Origin: CAZPMO01 sp964587515
Lineage (GTDB): Bacteria > Pseudomonadota > Alphaproteobacteria > MPNO01
DNA length: 27,734 bases
Assembly (NCBI GenBank): GCA_964587515.1
Contig: CAZPMO010000049.1
Coordinates: 1 to 27,734, forward strand
Direction: 5' to 3'
Made by a program: the position numbers and the translations under genes. This document shows positions 14,560-21,457 of this stretch, piece by piece. The notes beneath the pieces were generated by a model that was not told the DNA's origin, searched no databases, and saw only the letters and a program-made list of their open reading frames with translations. How positions within the stretch are numbered: the first letter of the stretch is position 1; each line of letters opens with the position of its first letter.

Positions 14560-15243
14560 TCAGCCGATCGTGACTTTTAGGTCGGCCACGCCGTCGACAT
14601 GGACTTCGATCACATCCCCCGCGACCACCGGGCCGACGCCTTCGGGCGTCCCGGTATAAAGGAGATCGCCGGCTTGCAACTCCACCAGCCCCGAAAGATA
14701 GGCGATGCTTTCGGGCACGTTCCAGATCATGTCGGAAATGTCGCCCCTCTGTTTTTGCTCGCCGTTCACCTTCAGCCAGATCGCGCCCGTCGCGGGGTGT
14801 CCAATCGTGGCGGCCGGCACGATGGCGCTGCACGGAGCCGATTTATCGAACCCCTTGCCCATGTCCCAGGGCCGGCCCTTATCGCGCGCCGCGCCCTGGA
14901 GATCGCGCCGCGTCATGTCGAGCCCGACCCCATAGCCGTAGATATGATCGTTCGCCTTGTCCTCGGCGATGTCCACGCCGCCGGTGGCGATCGCGACGAC
15001 AAGTTCGCCCTCGTAATGGAAGTTCTCGGTCTTCGGCGGATAGGGGATCGTGGAGTCGCCGGGCACCACCGCATCGGCTGGCTTCAGGAAGAAGAACGGC
15101 GGCTCGCGCAGATCGGAGCCCATCTCGAGCGCGTGCGCCGCATAGTTGCGCCCGATGCAGTAAACGCGCCGGACCGGAAACCGGTCAGCGCTGTCGATAA
15201 CCGGGACGGACGGGATTTCCCAGGACGGAATGACAGTACCCAT
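14560..15243 (-). CDS. Fumarylacetoacetate hydrolase family, fumarylpyruvate hydrolase-like
   Basis: This is a 227-residue FAH-fold enzyme that most resembles fumarylpyruvate hydrolases of the gentisate pathway (NagK type), which split a ring-fission diketo acid into fumarate and pyruvate. The segment RRVYCIGRNYAAHALEMG (25-42) is characteristic, the metal ligands are E78, E80 (HYEGE) and D109 (GVGLDMTRRD), and the TGTPEGVGPV loop lies near residue 200. The start at 15243 gives the typical N-terminus, with GAGGAA upstream. A TTG at 15276 is less likely. It lies in the operon between the PaaA/C-like gene and marR. No gentisate dioxygenase is visible in the window, so another acylpyruvate or a hydroxydienoate is possible. 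Confidence 0.87.
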   Translation of the reverse strand: MGTVIPSWEIPSVPVIDSADRFPVRRVYCIGRNYAAHALEMGSDLREPPFFFLKPADAVVPGDSTIPYPPKTENFHYEGELVVAIATGGVDIAEDKANDHIYGYGVGLDMTRRDLQGAARDKGRPWDMGKGFDKSAPCSAIVPAATIGHPATGAIWLKVNGEQKQRGDISDMIWNVPESIAYLSGLVELQAGDLLYTGTPEGVGPVVAGDVIEVHVDGVADLKVTIG

Positions 15244-15327
15244 TCGAAAAGATTCCTCACTATTCGTCGTGATCAAAGAAAGAAGTAACTACCACCGTCG
15301 CTGCCGAGGGGCCAGCGCCACGCCCGA

Positions 15328-16050
15328 TCACGCGCCCACCGTCGCCACATCCGGCAGTTTGAGACCGAGCTTGCCCTCGACCAGATCGCGCGCCCGGTTG
15401 ATGTAATCCTCGCGCATTTCATCGTTACTGCGAAGCTTGATGCCCCACTTGCGGAAAATCTCGTTGTTCTTCGAATCCGAAGCGCCGAAGAAGGCCGGCA
15501 TCTGCGGGAATATGGTATCGAGCGCCTTCTGGACATCGGCCCGCGACGCTTCGTCCTCGATCAGGTCGGAACAGAAATCCTCGCCGAACTGGGCATGGAA
15601 CCGTTCCTCCGGCATGGTCATGCGGGCAAGATTGCGAAGCGGGTGAAAGGTGCAGTGCAGCAAATCCTCGACCTGCAAAATTTCCGCCAGGTCGCCGACC
15701 AGCTTGAGGACGCAGAACTCCTCCCAGCTTTCCATCGGGAAGTCCATGATGCTGAGCGGCTTCTTGCCGCCATCGCGCGGGATCAGATCGTCATGGGAAA
15801 TGCCAACCGCTTCGCCGAGTTCCGCGAAGCGAATGTGATGACCGTACTCCTCCATCGCGACGCGGCAGGTAAGCCATTTCGCATAGGGGGTCGGCGCGAG
15901 TGCGATCGCGGGCTCATCGAACACCTGGGAGCCATAGAGTTCGTTGATTGCGTGGCTGCGCACAATCTTCTGGATCGCCGTCTGATATTCTTCCGGCTGT
16001 TTGAAGAATTCCTCGACGGTCTTGACTTGATCTTGTTGTGTTTCCGTCAT
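15328..16050 (-). CDS. PaaA/PaaC-like ferritin-fold di-iron protein
   Basis: This is a 240-residue member of the phenylacetic acid catabolic protein family (ferritin-like di-iron). Two ExxH motifs are visible, E68-H71 in MEEYGHH and E149-H152 in PEERFHA, with further acidic residues such as E37 and E123-E128 as possible bridging ligands, so it is likely the active, metal-binding type. In the known PaaABCDE system the catalytic PaaA works with PaaB, PaaC and PaaE to epoxidise phenylacetyl-CoA. Here there is a single such gene, with a reductase and an SDR upstream. GGAGAAGGG precedes the ATG. It is therefore a candidate one-component oxygenase for an aromatic ring or CoA ester. A structural role without catalysis is the alternative. 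Confidence 0.82.
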   Translation of the reverse strand: MTETQQDQVKTVEEFFKQPEEYQTAIQKIVRSHAINELYGSQVFDEPAIALAPTPYAKWLTCRVAMEEYGHHIRFAELGEAVGISHDDLIPRDGGKKPLSIMDFPMESWEEFCVLKLVGDLAEILQVEDLLHCTFHPLRNLARMTMPEERFHAQFGEDFCSDLIEDEASRADVQKALDTIFPQMPAFFGASDSKNNEIFRKWGIKLRSNDEMREDYINRARDLVEGKLGLKLPDVATVGA

Positions 16051-16068
16051 TTCCCTTCTCCTGGATTT

Positions 16069-17045
16069 CTAAATCTCGGGGTCGGTGTTGAAAGTCTCGA
16101 GATCGGTGACAAGCTCGACGAACTCGTCGCCGAGTTGGGTATCGATGGTGCGGCCCAACGTGTCGATGTCCCATTCCGCGCCTTTCGCGATGATTTTTTT
16201 GCCCGGGCGGGGCTGTGAGAAGACGAAGACCTCGCGTCCGCGCACGCCGAATATCTGACCGCTCACATGCTGGGCCGCGGACGTACACAAATAGGCGACC
16301 AGATTGGCCACATGGTTGGCCGGAACTTTCAGGGCGCGCTCCTTATAGGCCGCCTGATCGTCATTGGCGGGCTGGATCATTTCCGTCACCCGCGTATGGG
16401 CGAAAGGCGCGACCGCGTTGCAGGTCACACCGGTTCGCGCCATGTCGAGCGCCGTGATGCGGGTCAGAGACGTCAGGCCGCCCTTGGCGCTGGCGTAGGA
16501 CGCCTGGCCGTAATTGCCGTAATAGGCGGCGGTAGACACCAGATTGACGATCCGACCCCAGTCATAGGCGCCGTCGTCGCCTTCGGCGCCGCGCCCGGCC
16601 TTGGCCTGCTCGCGCATTACCGGCGTGGCCGCGGCCACCAGATAGAACGCGCCGGACAGATTGTTGCGGATCACCGTATCCCAGTCGTCGGCGCTGCTCT
16701 TGAAGACAAACGAATCTCGCAGGATCGCGGCGTTGTTGACGATGATGTCGATGCCGCCGAATTCCTCGACGGCAAGCTCGACCGCATCCTTCGCGGCGGC
16801 CTGGACCGACATGTCCTTGGTATAGGCCCTGGCGCGTTCGCCCAGCCCGTCGGCGAATGCTTCCGCCACCGAAGGGTCCTGATTGCGCCCATCGNNNNNN
16901 NNNNNNNNNNNNNNNNNNNNNNNNNNNNNNNNNNNNNNNNNNNNNNNNNNNNNNNNNNNNNNNNNNNNNNNNNCCCCGCGCCGATCCCACGCGCGCCTCC
17001 CGTGACGATGGCCGCGCGGCCGCTGAGCAGTTCGGTGTCGGTCAT
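16069..17045 (-). CDS. Short-chain dehydrogenase/reductase, interrupted by an N run
   Basis: This SDR oxidoreductase is of the 3-hydroxyacyl-CoA dehydrogenase/17-beta-HSD4-like branch. The N-terminal piece (17045 to 16974) carries the NAD(P)-binding motif TGGARGIG at residues 15-22. The C-terminal piece has NNAAILRDSF, the catalytic Ser in LVSTAAYYGN and the YASAK (YxxxK) pair, then a tail of about 80 residues beyond the usual SDR core. The 79 unknown bases put the two pieces in different frames. The full span is 977 bases, not a multiple of three, so the true gap length should leave a remainder of 2 when divided by 3. This is a sequencing gap, not evidence of a frameshift. The start overlaps the reductase stop (ATGA). 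Confidence 0.85.
16895..16973. other. Assembly gap (79 N)
   Basis: There are 79 unknown bases inside the SDR gene, removing the segment after the glycine-rich motif where the acidic or basic residue selecting NAD or NADP normally lies. The cofactor preference therefore cannot be read. The flanks are GC-rich (CCCCGCG on the right side), a common cause of scaffold breaks. Confidence 0.99.
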
Positions 17046-18085
17046 GATTTGGTCTCCAGAGCCATCTTCTCCGCCTCGGTGTAGAACGCGTCCGCGTGAA
17101 TGTCGATACGCCGCATGCCGCGCTCCAGAAACATTGCCGTTGCGGCCTCGACCATCGGCGGTGGACCCGCAAGATAGGCCTTGCAGCCATCGAGATCATC
17201 AAAATCCGACGCCACCGCATCATGCAGAAAGCCGGTGCGGCGGGAGGTATCCATTGCCGGCGCACCGGACAGAACCGGCACGAAGCGCAAATTCGGATGG
17301 TTTTTGGCCTGCACCGCGTAATGATCCACGAGATAGAGATCGCGTTCCTCGCGAACGCCGAAATAGAGATGGATGTCCTGTTCCATGCCGAGCGCCAGCG
17401 CGCGTTCGACCAGTGATTTGATGGGCGCGAGGCCGGAGCCGCCGGCCAGCGCCACGATCGGCCCGCGATGGGCTTCGCGCAGCCACGATGTGCCGAACGG
17501 ACCCTCGATGGAAACTTCCTCGCCGAGCGCGAGCGTTTCCGCCACATAGGCGCTCGCCGCGCCGCCGGGCACACGACGGACATGCAACTCGATCCCCGGA
17601 TCGTCGGGCTGGTTGGCCATGGAATAATCGCGTGGCTCCTGCCCGGCGAAGCTAACCGTGCAATATTGCCCGGCCGAAAACAGGAACGGGCCGCCGGAGA
17701 TCACCTCGAGGCGGACGCGCCTGATGTCGTGGGTCATGTCGTCGAGCGCCGTGACCCGGCACGTGAGGCGGCGGATCGGATGGCTCACCGTCTCGTCCTC
17801 GCCAAGCCAGGCGATTTCGACGTCCGACCACGGCACCGAGCGACAGGCCAGCACCAGCCCGTCTCGCTTCTCGTCCTCGGTCAGTGCGAAATCGGAAAAG
17901 GGCGACATCTCCACTTCGCCGGAGATCAGCCGCGACTTGCAGGCGCCGCAATTTCCCGACCGGCAGCCATGGGGATAGGGAACGCCTTCGGCAAGCGCGG
18001 CCTCCAAAACCGTCTGGCCCATCTCGACCGCGACTGGGTCGTCGCGTCCCTCGATTTTCACGGAAAAGGTCAAGATTTCCCCCAC
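17042..18085 (-). CDS. Oxygenase reductase: 2Fe-2S ferredoxin plus FAD/NAD(P) domains
   Basis: This is a 347-residue electron-transfer flavoprotein. Residues 1-95 are a plant-type ferredoxin with C41, C46, C49 and C81. Residues about 105-200 are the FAD domain with RDYSMAN (R152, Y154, S155). About 205 to the end is the NAD(P) domain with AGGSGLAP (214-221) and YLAGPPPMVEAA. This N-terminal ferredoxin order matches BenC-, methane monooxygenase- and CDP-6-deoxyglucoseen-type reductases and differs from PaaE. It is first in the operon, so it probably feeds the PaaA/C-like protein, and perhaps the distant Rieske oxygenase. The start is GTG at 18085. A TTG at 18073 preceded by GGGGGA is an alternative, four residues shorter. 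Confidence 0.9.
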   Translation of the reverse strand: MGEILTFSVKIEGRDDPVAVEMGQTVLEAALAEGVPYPHGCRSGNCGACKSRLISGEVEMSPFSDFALTEDEKRDGLVLACRSVPWSDVEIAWLGEDETVSHPIRRLTCRVTALDDMTHDIRRVRLEVISGGPFLFSAGQYCTVSFAGQEPRDYSMANQPDDPGIELHVRRVPGGAASAYVAETLALGEEVSIEGPFGTSWLREAHRGPIVALAGGSGLAPIKSLVERALALGMEQDIHLYFGVREERDLYLVDHYAVQAKNHPNLRFVPVLSGAPAMDTSRRTGFLHDAVASDFDDLDGCKAYLAGPPPMVEAATAMFLERGMRRIDIHADAFYTEAEKMALETKS

Positions 18086-18092
18086 CGGGCCA

Positions 18093-18128
18093 GCAATTCA
18101 ATTGTTTAAAACAAAACAATTGAATTGC
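18093..18128. promoter_or_regulatory. Perfect 15-bp inverted repeat, likely MarR operator
   Basis: GCAATTCAATTGTTT (18093-18107) and AAACAATTGAATTGC (18114-18128) are exact reverse complements with a 6-base spacer. A nested palindrome, TTGTTT-A-AAACAA, lies at 18102-18114. The element is AT-rich in a GC-rich region, sits just upstream of the first gene of the operon that ends in marR, and immediately follows a candidate -10. Its form and position fit a MarR-type operator that blocks transcription start. The binding protein is inferred. Confidence 0.7.
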
Positions 18129-18130
18129 AA

Positions 18131-18159
18131 ACATTATCGATTTCGTTTGTCGTCTTCAA
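18131..18159 (-). promoter_or_regulatory. Candidate promoter of the reductase-SDR-Paa-FAH-marR operon
   Basis: On the minus strand TTGAAG (18154-18159) is followed by GATAAT (18133-18138) after 15 bases, or by TAATGT (18131-18136) after 17 bases. Transcription would start within the palindrome at 18093-18128. The rest of the 18139-18226 gap shows only a weak 5-bp hairpin (18192-18209) that could end the upstream secreted-protein transcript. Confidence 0.45.
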
Positions 18160-18226
18160 GAGATAATGTCGGTGTTGCGTGCCGCGGAAACAACCGGAGC
18201 CCGGCGGTTTTCCCGATGCGCCGGGG

Positions 18227-18733
18227 TCAGTTCCCACCCTGGCTGGCGTGCAGGCGCTGGACGAGGAAACTGCCGACGCCGAACCGATACGGACAGGTCA
18301 GCTTGCCGAACTGGTTCTTGAATCCGTTGAAGCAGTTAACCCGGCTGATTTGCAGCCGTCCCACATCGCTGCATTTATCGTAGAGATAGATGTTGAAATA
18401 ATCGCGATCCAGCGCGCCGATCGACTGGCCCTTGTACACGCGATTGCTTTCGATCAGCCGCACCGCGTATTGCATGATGAGCTTCGGGTTGGCCGATTTG
18501 TCCGAACCCTTCTTATTCAGGTTGACCGTGAAATCGATTGAGCATCCCGCATGGCCGACATCGAAAAAGCGGAAAATCTCCCGGAAACCCGGAAGATTGA
18601 TGGCGTATTTGTTGGTGACGCGCGAAAGCGCGAATTCAATATCGATTTTTTCCGCCGCGACTGCTGTCTGCGGCAGGACCAGCACCGCGAGAACCGCGAG
18701 CCGGACCGCCATGCCGCGTCCCGCGCCCATCAT
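18227..18733 (-). CDS. Secreted protein of unknown function
   Basis: This is a 168-residue protein with an N-terminal signal peptide (hydrophobic stretch around VRLAVLAVLVLPQTAVAA, cleavage probably before EKIDIEF). The mature part has four cysteines (in HAGCSID, DKCSD, VNCFNG and LTCPYR) that could form two disulfides, which suits a periplasmic location. I recognise no family. The ATG at 18733 overlaps the methyltransferase stop by four bases. ATGs at 18730 and 18712 are alternatives that keep the signal peptide. It is the last gene of the MetE-like/GT2/methyltransferase unit and may act on or near a cell-surface glycan, which is inference from position. Confidence 0.75.
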   Translation of the reverse strand: MMGAGRGMAVRLAVLAVLVLPQTAVAAEKIDIEFALSRVTNKYAINLPGFREIFRFFDVGHAGCSIDFTVNLNKKGSDKSANPKLIMQYAVRLIESNRVYKGQSIGALDRDYFNIYLYDKCSDVGRLQISRVNCFNGFKNQFGKLTCPYRFGVGSFLVQRLHASQGGN

Positions 18734-19413
18734 ACGATCCTGACCATCACGTGGCCGTCCTTGATGCAGAAACCGGCATATTCGTATTTCACGCCGCTGT
18801 CGGCGACGAATTCCCTGAACGCCTTGAATTCGTGTTCGCGCCAGTTGGGATAGTTGAAATATTCGTCGAACACGATGACGCTGCCGGGCGCGAGCCGGCC
18901 GCCGAGTTGGGAAAACACCGTGCGGGTCGAGGAATAAATGTCGCAATCGACATGCAGCAGCGCGATCCCGCCGGGATGGGTCTCGGTAAAATGGGGAAGG
19001 GTTTCGTCGAACCAGCCGACATGGAGCTGGGCGTTTCCAGGCACCTTGGGCAGACGCCCCCGTCGGGTGAACTTGCCGCGGCGCTCGAATGTGCCGGCCC
19101 AGTCCTCGGGCAAGCCTTCGAAGGAATCGAAGCCGTGCACCGTGCGGTCGGTGAGGCCCGCGATGTGGCGCAGACTGCGCCCGTCCTGGACGCCGAATTC
19201 GAGCATCAGACCTTCATCAGCGGCGCGCTCGACGGCGAATTCAAGCAAATCCCAGCGGTCGTTGAACAGCAACGCATCCGACATGTTTTTTTGGATGTAA
19301 TCCAGCGTGTCGCGCTTGGCGGCCATCTGGAGATCGACCAGCAGATAGCGGGCGTAATATTTGTACATGAAACGGCGGAACAGCCGTTCGGACATGGGCG
19401 TCTTGCGTTTCAT
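18730..19413 (-). CDS. Class I SAM-dependent methyltransferase, TylF/MycF-like
   Basis: This is a 227-residue methyltransferase of the Methyltransf_24/TylF type. The SAM-binding motif is LEFGVQDGRSL (71-81), followed by HGFDSFEGLPEDW (93-105), then HVDCDIYSST (154-163) and FDEYFNYP (182-189), where acidic residues could bind a metal as in TylF O-methyltransferases of sugar substrates. The ATG at 19413 overlaps the glycosyltransferase stop (ATGA), so the two are coupled. The pairing with a GT2 enzyme suggests O-methylation of a surface sugar or glycoside. The substrate is not known. Confidence 0.88.
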   Translation of the reverse strand: MKRKTPMSERLFRRFMYKYYARYLLVDLQMAAKRDTLDYIQKNMSDALLFNDRWDLLEFAVERAADEGLMLEFGVQDGRSLRHIAGLTDRTVHGFDSFEGLPEDWAGTFERRGKFTRRGRLPKVPGNAQLHVGWFDETLPHFTETHPGGIALLHVDCDIYSSTRTVFSQLGGRLAPGSVIVFDEYFNYPNWREHEFKAFREFVADSGVKYEYAGFCIKDGHVMVRIV

Positions 19414-20228
19414 GACGACTTTCCGTCCTCCCGCGCATCGGTGGCGCACTTGATATAGGTGAGGATCGGATAAAGCGCCGAAAACAGCGCCAGCGCCAGC
19501 CCGGTGGCGCCTTCGCGATAGCCCTTGCGCGAGACATACGACTTGAAGAAGCGCGAGAAGATCCGGCGCAGCGAGGAGAACAGGCCCGGCGCGCGCCCGT
19601 CGGCGCGGGCCTGGGCGGCGGCCAGCGTCGAGTACCGGTTCAGCCTGTCGAACATGTCGGCGATCGAGCGGTCCACATAATGATCGATGCGCCCGTCGAG
19701 GCGGCCCGCCGTCCCTGACATCTCGATGGCCGGATGAACGCGTTGACGGCCCCAACTTTTGGCCCCCTCCGAGAACAGGCAGTTCTTCTGGTTGACGCCG
19801 TTATAGGCGCCCCAGCCGTGAACAACCGGCCGGCCGCCGACGTGATTGGTGTACCGAATTGCGAAATAACCCGGCGCGGCGGTGCGGATAGCCGCGCAGA
19901 TTTCCTCGCCGAGGTCGCGCGGCACGCGCTCGTCGGCGTCGATCTCCAGAATCCAGTCGCCGGCGCAGGCCGCGATGCCGGCGTTACGCCGGTCGCCCTC
20001 GACTTCCCAGGCGCCGTCCAGCACGGTCGCCGAAAAGGACTCCGCGATGCCGCGCGAGCCGTCGGTGGAACGGTCGAGCACCACCACGATCTGGTCGGCG
20101 AAACGCAGCGCCTCAAGGCAGGCGGCGAGCTGTTCTTCTTCGTTGCGGATCACCACCAGCGCCGACAATGTGGGCGCGTTGTCGCCACTGCTTTTCGGGC
20201 GGGCGGGCGTCTCGGTCATCGTCGCCAT
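19410..20228 (-). CDS. Glycosyltransferase family 2 (WaaE-like)
   Basis: This is a 272-residue GT2 enzyme with the GT-A fold. LSALVVIRNEEEQL (21-34) is the first strand of the nucleotide-sugar site, DRSTDGS (52-58) follows, and EIDADE (95-100) holds the DxD metal motif. QKNCLFSEGAKSWGRQRVHP in the middle and a basic helix with a weak hydrophobic segment near the C-terminus resemble the WaaE/KdtX-type lipopolysaccharide core glucosyltransferases. It would work at the cytoplasmic face of the inner membrane on a surface glycan. It begins eight bases after the MetE-like gene, with GAGGA as ribosome binding site. Confidence 0.9.
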   Translation of the reverse strand: MATMTETPARPKSSGDNAPTLSALVVIRNEEEQLAACLEALRFADQIVVVLDRSTDGSRGIAESFSATVLDGAWEVEGDRRNAGIAACAGDWILEIDADERVPRDLGEEICAAIRTAAPGYFAIRYTNHVGGRPVVHGWGAYNGVNQKNCLFSEGAKSWGRQRVHPAIEMSGTAGRLDGRIDHYVDRSIADMFDRLNRYSTLAAAQARADGRAPGLFSSLRRIFSRFFKSYVSRKGYREGATGLALALFSALYPILTYIKCATDAREDGKSS

Positions 20229-20236
20229 CCTGTTCC

Positions 20237-21346
20237 TCAGCCCCAGACCTCGGCCGCGGTCTCGACCACGAGGCGCAGCTTCGCGACCTGGTCTTCATAG
20301 GTGACCGGGTTGCCGACCACGGCGGAAGAGAAGCCGCATTGCGGGCTCAGCCCCAGCCGTTCCAGCGGCATGTACTCGGCGGCGGCCGCGATTCTCGCCT
20401 TCAGGGCAGCCGGGTCTTCCATCTCCGGCAGTTTCGACGACACCAGCCCCAACACCACGAATCTGTCGTCGGGCATCGCGGCCAGCGGCTCGAATCCGCC
20501 GGCGCGATCTGTGTCGTATTCCAGGAAGAACACATCAACGTCGAGCTTGCGGAACAGCTTTTCCGCGACGGCCTGATAACCGCCCTCGGAAAGCCAGGTT
20601 CCCTTGAGATTGCCGCGACAGAGATGGAGGCCGGCGGTCATTTCGGCCTGGCGCCCTTCGAGACAGGCGTTGGTAAGATCGATGTAACGGTCGAGCAGAT
20701 CCTCCGGATCGATGCCGCGCGCTTCGAGCTGGCCGCGCAGCGCCGGGTCGCACAGCATGGGAAACGGGACGTCGTCGATCTGGACATAGCGCGCGCCGCG
20801 CGTCGCCAAATCCGCGATGTCTTCGCGATAGGCGGCGGCGAGATCGGCGAACTCGGCGTCGAGATCGGCGTAGATCGCGGGATCCGGCGCTTCCGCGCCG
20901 CCCAGGAAATGCATCGTGGCGGGCGAGGGCAGCGTTATCTTGGGCGTGCGCGCGGTGACCGAATTCAGGAAATCGAACTCCACGCCGGAGTTGGATTTGA
21001 CGCGCCTGATTGGCCCGGTGCAGCGCGGCGCCACGAACTCGTGCGCGCCGCCGCTCCCATCGTAGAACCGGAACGAAGACGGCGCGAAGTCAAGCCCATC
21101 CACCGCGTCGACGAAATGCGAAATATAGGTGGTGCGCCGGAACTCGCCGTCCGTGACCAGCTGGAGCCCGACCTCCTCCTGCATACGGACGACGTCGCGG
21201 ATGCAGCTTTCCTGCGCGGCGCGGAATTCGTCCTCCGTGATCTCGCCGGCGGAGAACGCGCGGAAGGCGCGCCTTGCCTCCTCGGGACGCAGCAGGCTGC
21301 CGATATGTTCGGCATGAAAGGGAGGTTCTGATCTCGCCACCATCAT
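20237..21346 (-). CDS. MetE C-terminal-like zinc methyl/alkyltransferase (copy 2)
   Basis: This is a paralogue of the gene at 10712-11848, 369 residues from the ATG at 21346. Zinc ligands are H241 and C243 (HLCRGN), E276 (FFLEYD) and C337 (SPQCGF). Signature stretches shared with copy 1 include GSLLRP, TDGEFRR/TDGDFRR, LSEGGY/MAEGGY and the final VWG. It lacks the folate-side half of MetE. GGAG upstream favours the ATG pair at 21346/21343 over the TTG at 21373. It is first in a unit with GT2 and methyltransferase genes and divergent from the aryl-CoA ligase-like gene. Methionine/SAM supply for the methyltransferase, or a thiol-alkylation step in catabolism, are both possible. Confidence 0.85.
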   Translation of the reverse strand: MMVARSEPPFHAEHIGSLLRPEEARRAFRAFSAGEITEDEFRAAQESCIRDVVRMQEEVGLQLVTDGEFRRTTYISHFVDAVDGLDFAPSSFRFYDGSGGAHEFVAPRCTGPIRRVKSNSGVEFDFLNSVTARTPKITLPSPATMHFLGGAEAPDPAIYADLDAEFADLAAAYREDIADLATRGARYVQIDDVPFPMLCDPALRGQLEARGIDPEDLLDRYIDLTNACLEGRQAEMTAGLHLCRGNLKGTWLSEGGYQAVAEKLFRKLDVDVFFLEYDTDRAGGFEPLAAMPDDRFVVLGLVSSKLPEMEDPAALKARIAAAAEYMPLERLGLSPQCGFSSAVVGNPVTYEDQVAKLRLVVETAAEVWG

Positions 21347-21395
21347 GGTCTCCGGTATGCTCTGGTGGGGCAAGCATTAAGGGGCGCGGCGCGGC

Positions 21396-21424
21396 TTGGC
21401 AACGGCTTGTTGCTGCTCTAGAAA
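21396..21424 (+). promoter_or_regulatory. Candidate promoter of the CoA ligase unit
   Basis: TTGGCA (21396-21401, five of six matches to the -35 consensus) is followed after exactly 17 bases by TAGAAA (21419-21424, four of six matches to the -10). Transcription would start near 21431, about 27 bases before the ligase ATG. It lies in the 111-base divergent gap with the MetE-like gene. Confidence 0.5.
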
Positions 21425-21457
21425 TATTTCAACCACCGGAACGGGCGGAGAGGCAGG

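Noticed and set aside
16069..17583. Apparent fusion of the SDR with the reductase region through the N run
   Set aside because: It arises only because the gap length is arbitrary. The reductase is read in a different frame and has its own stop at 17042.
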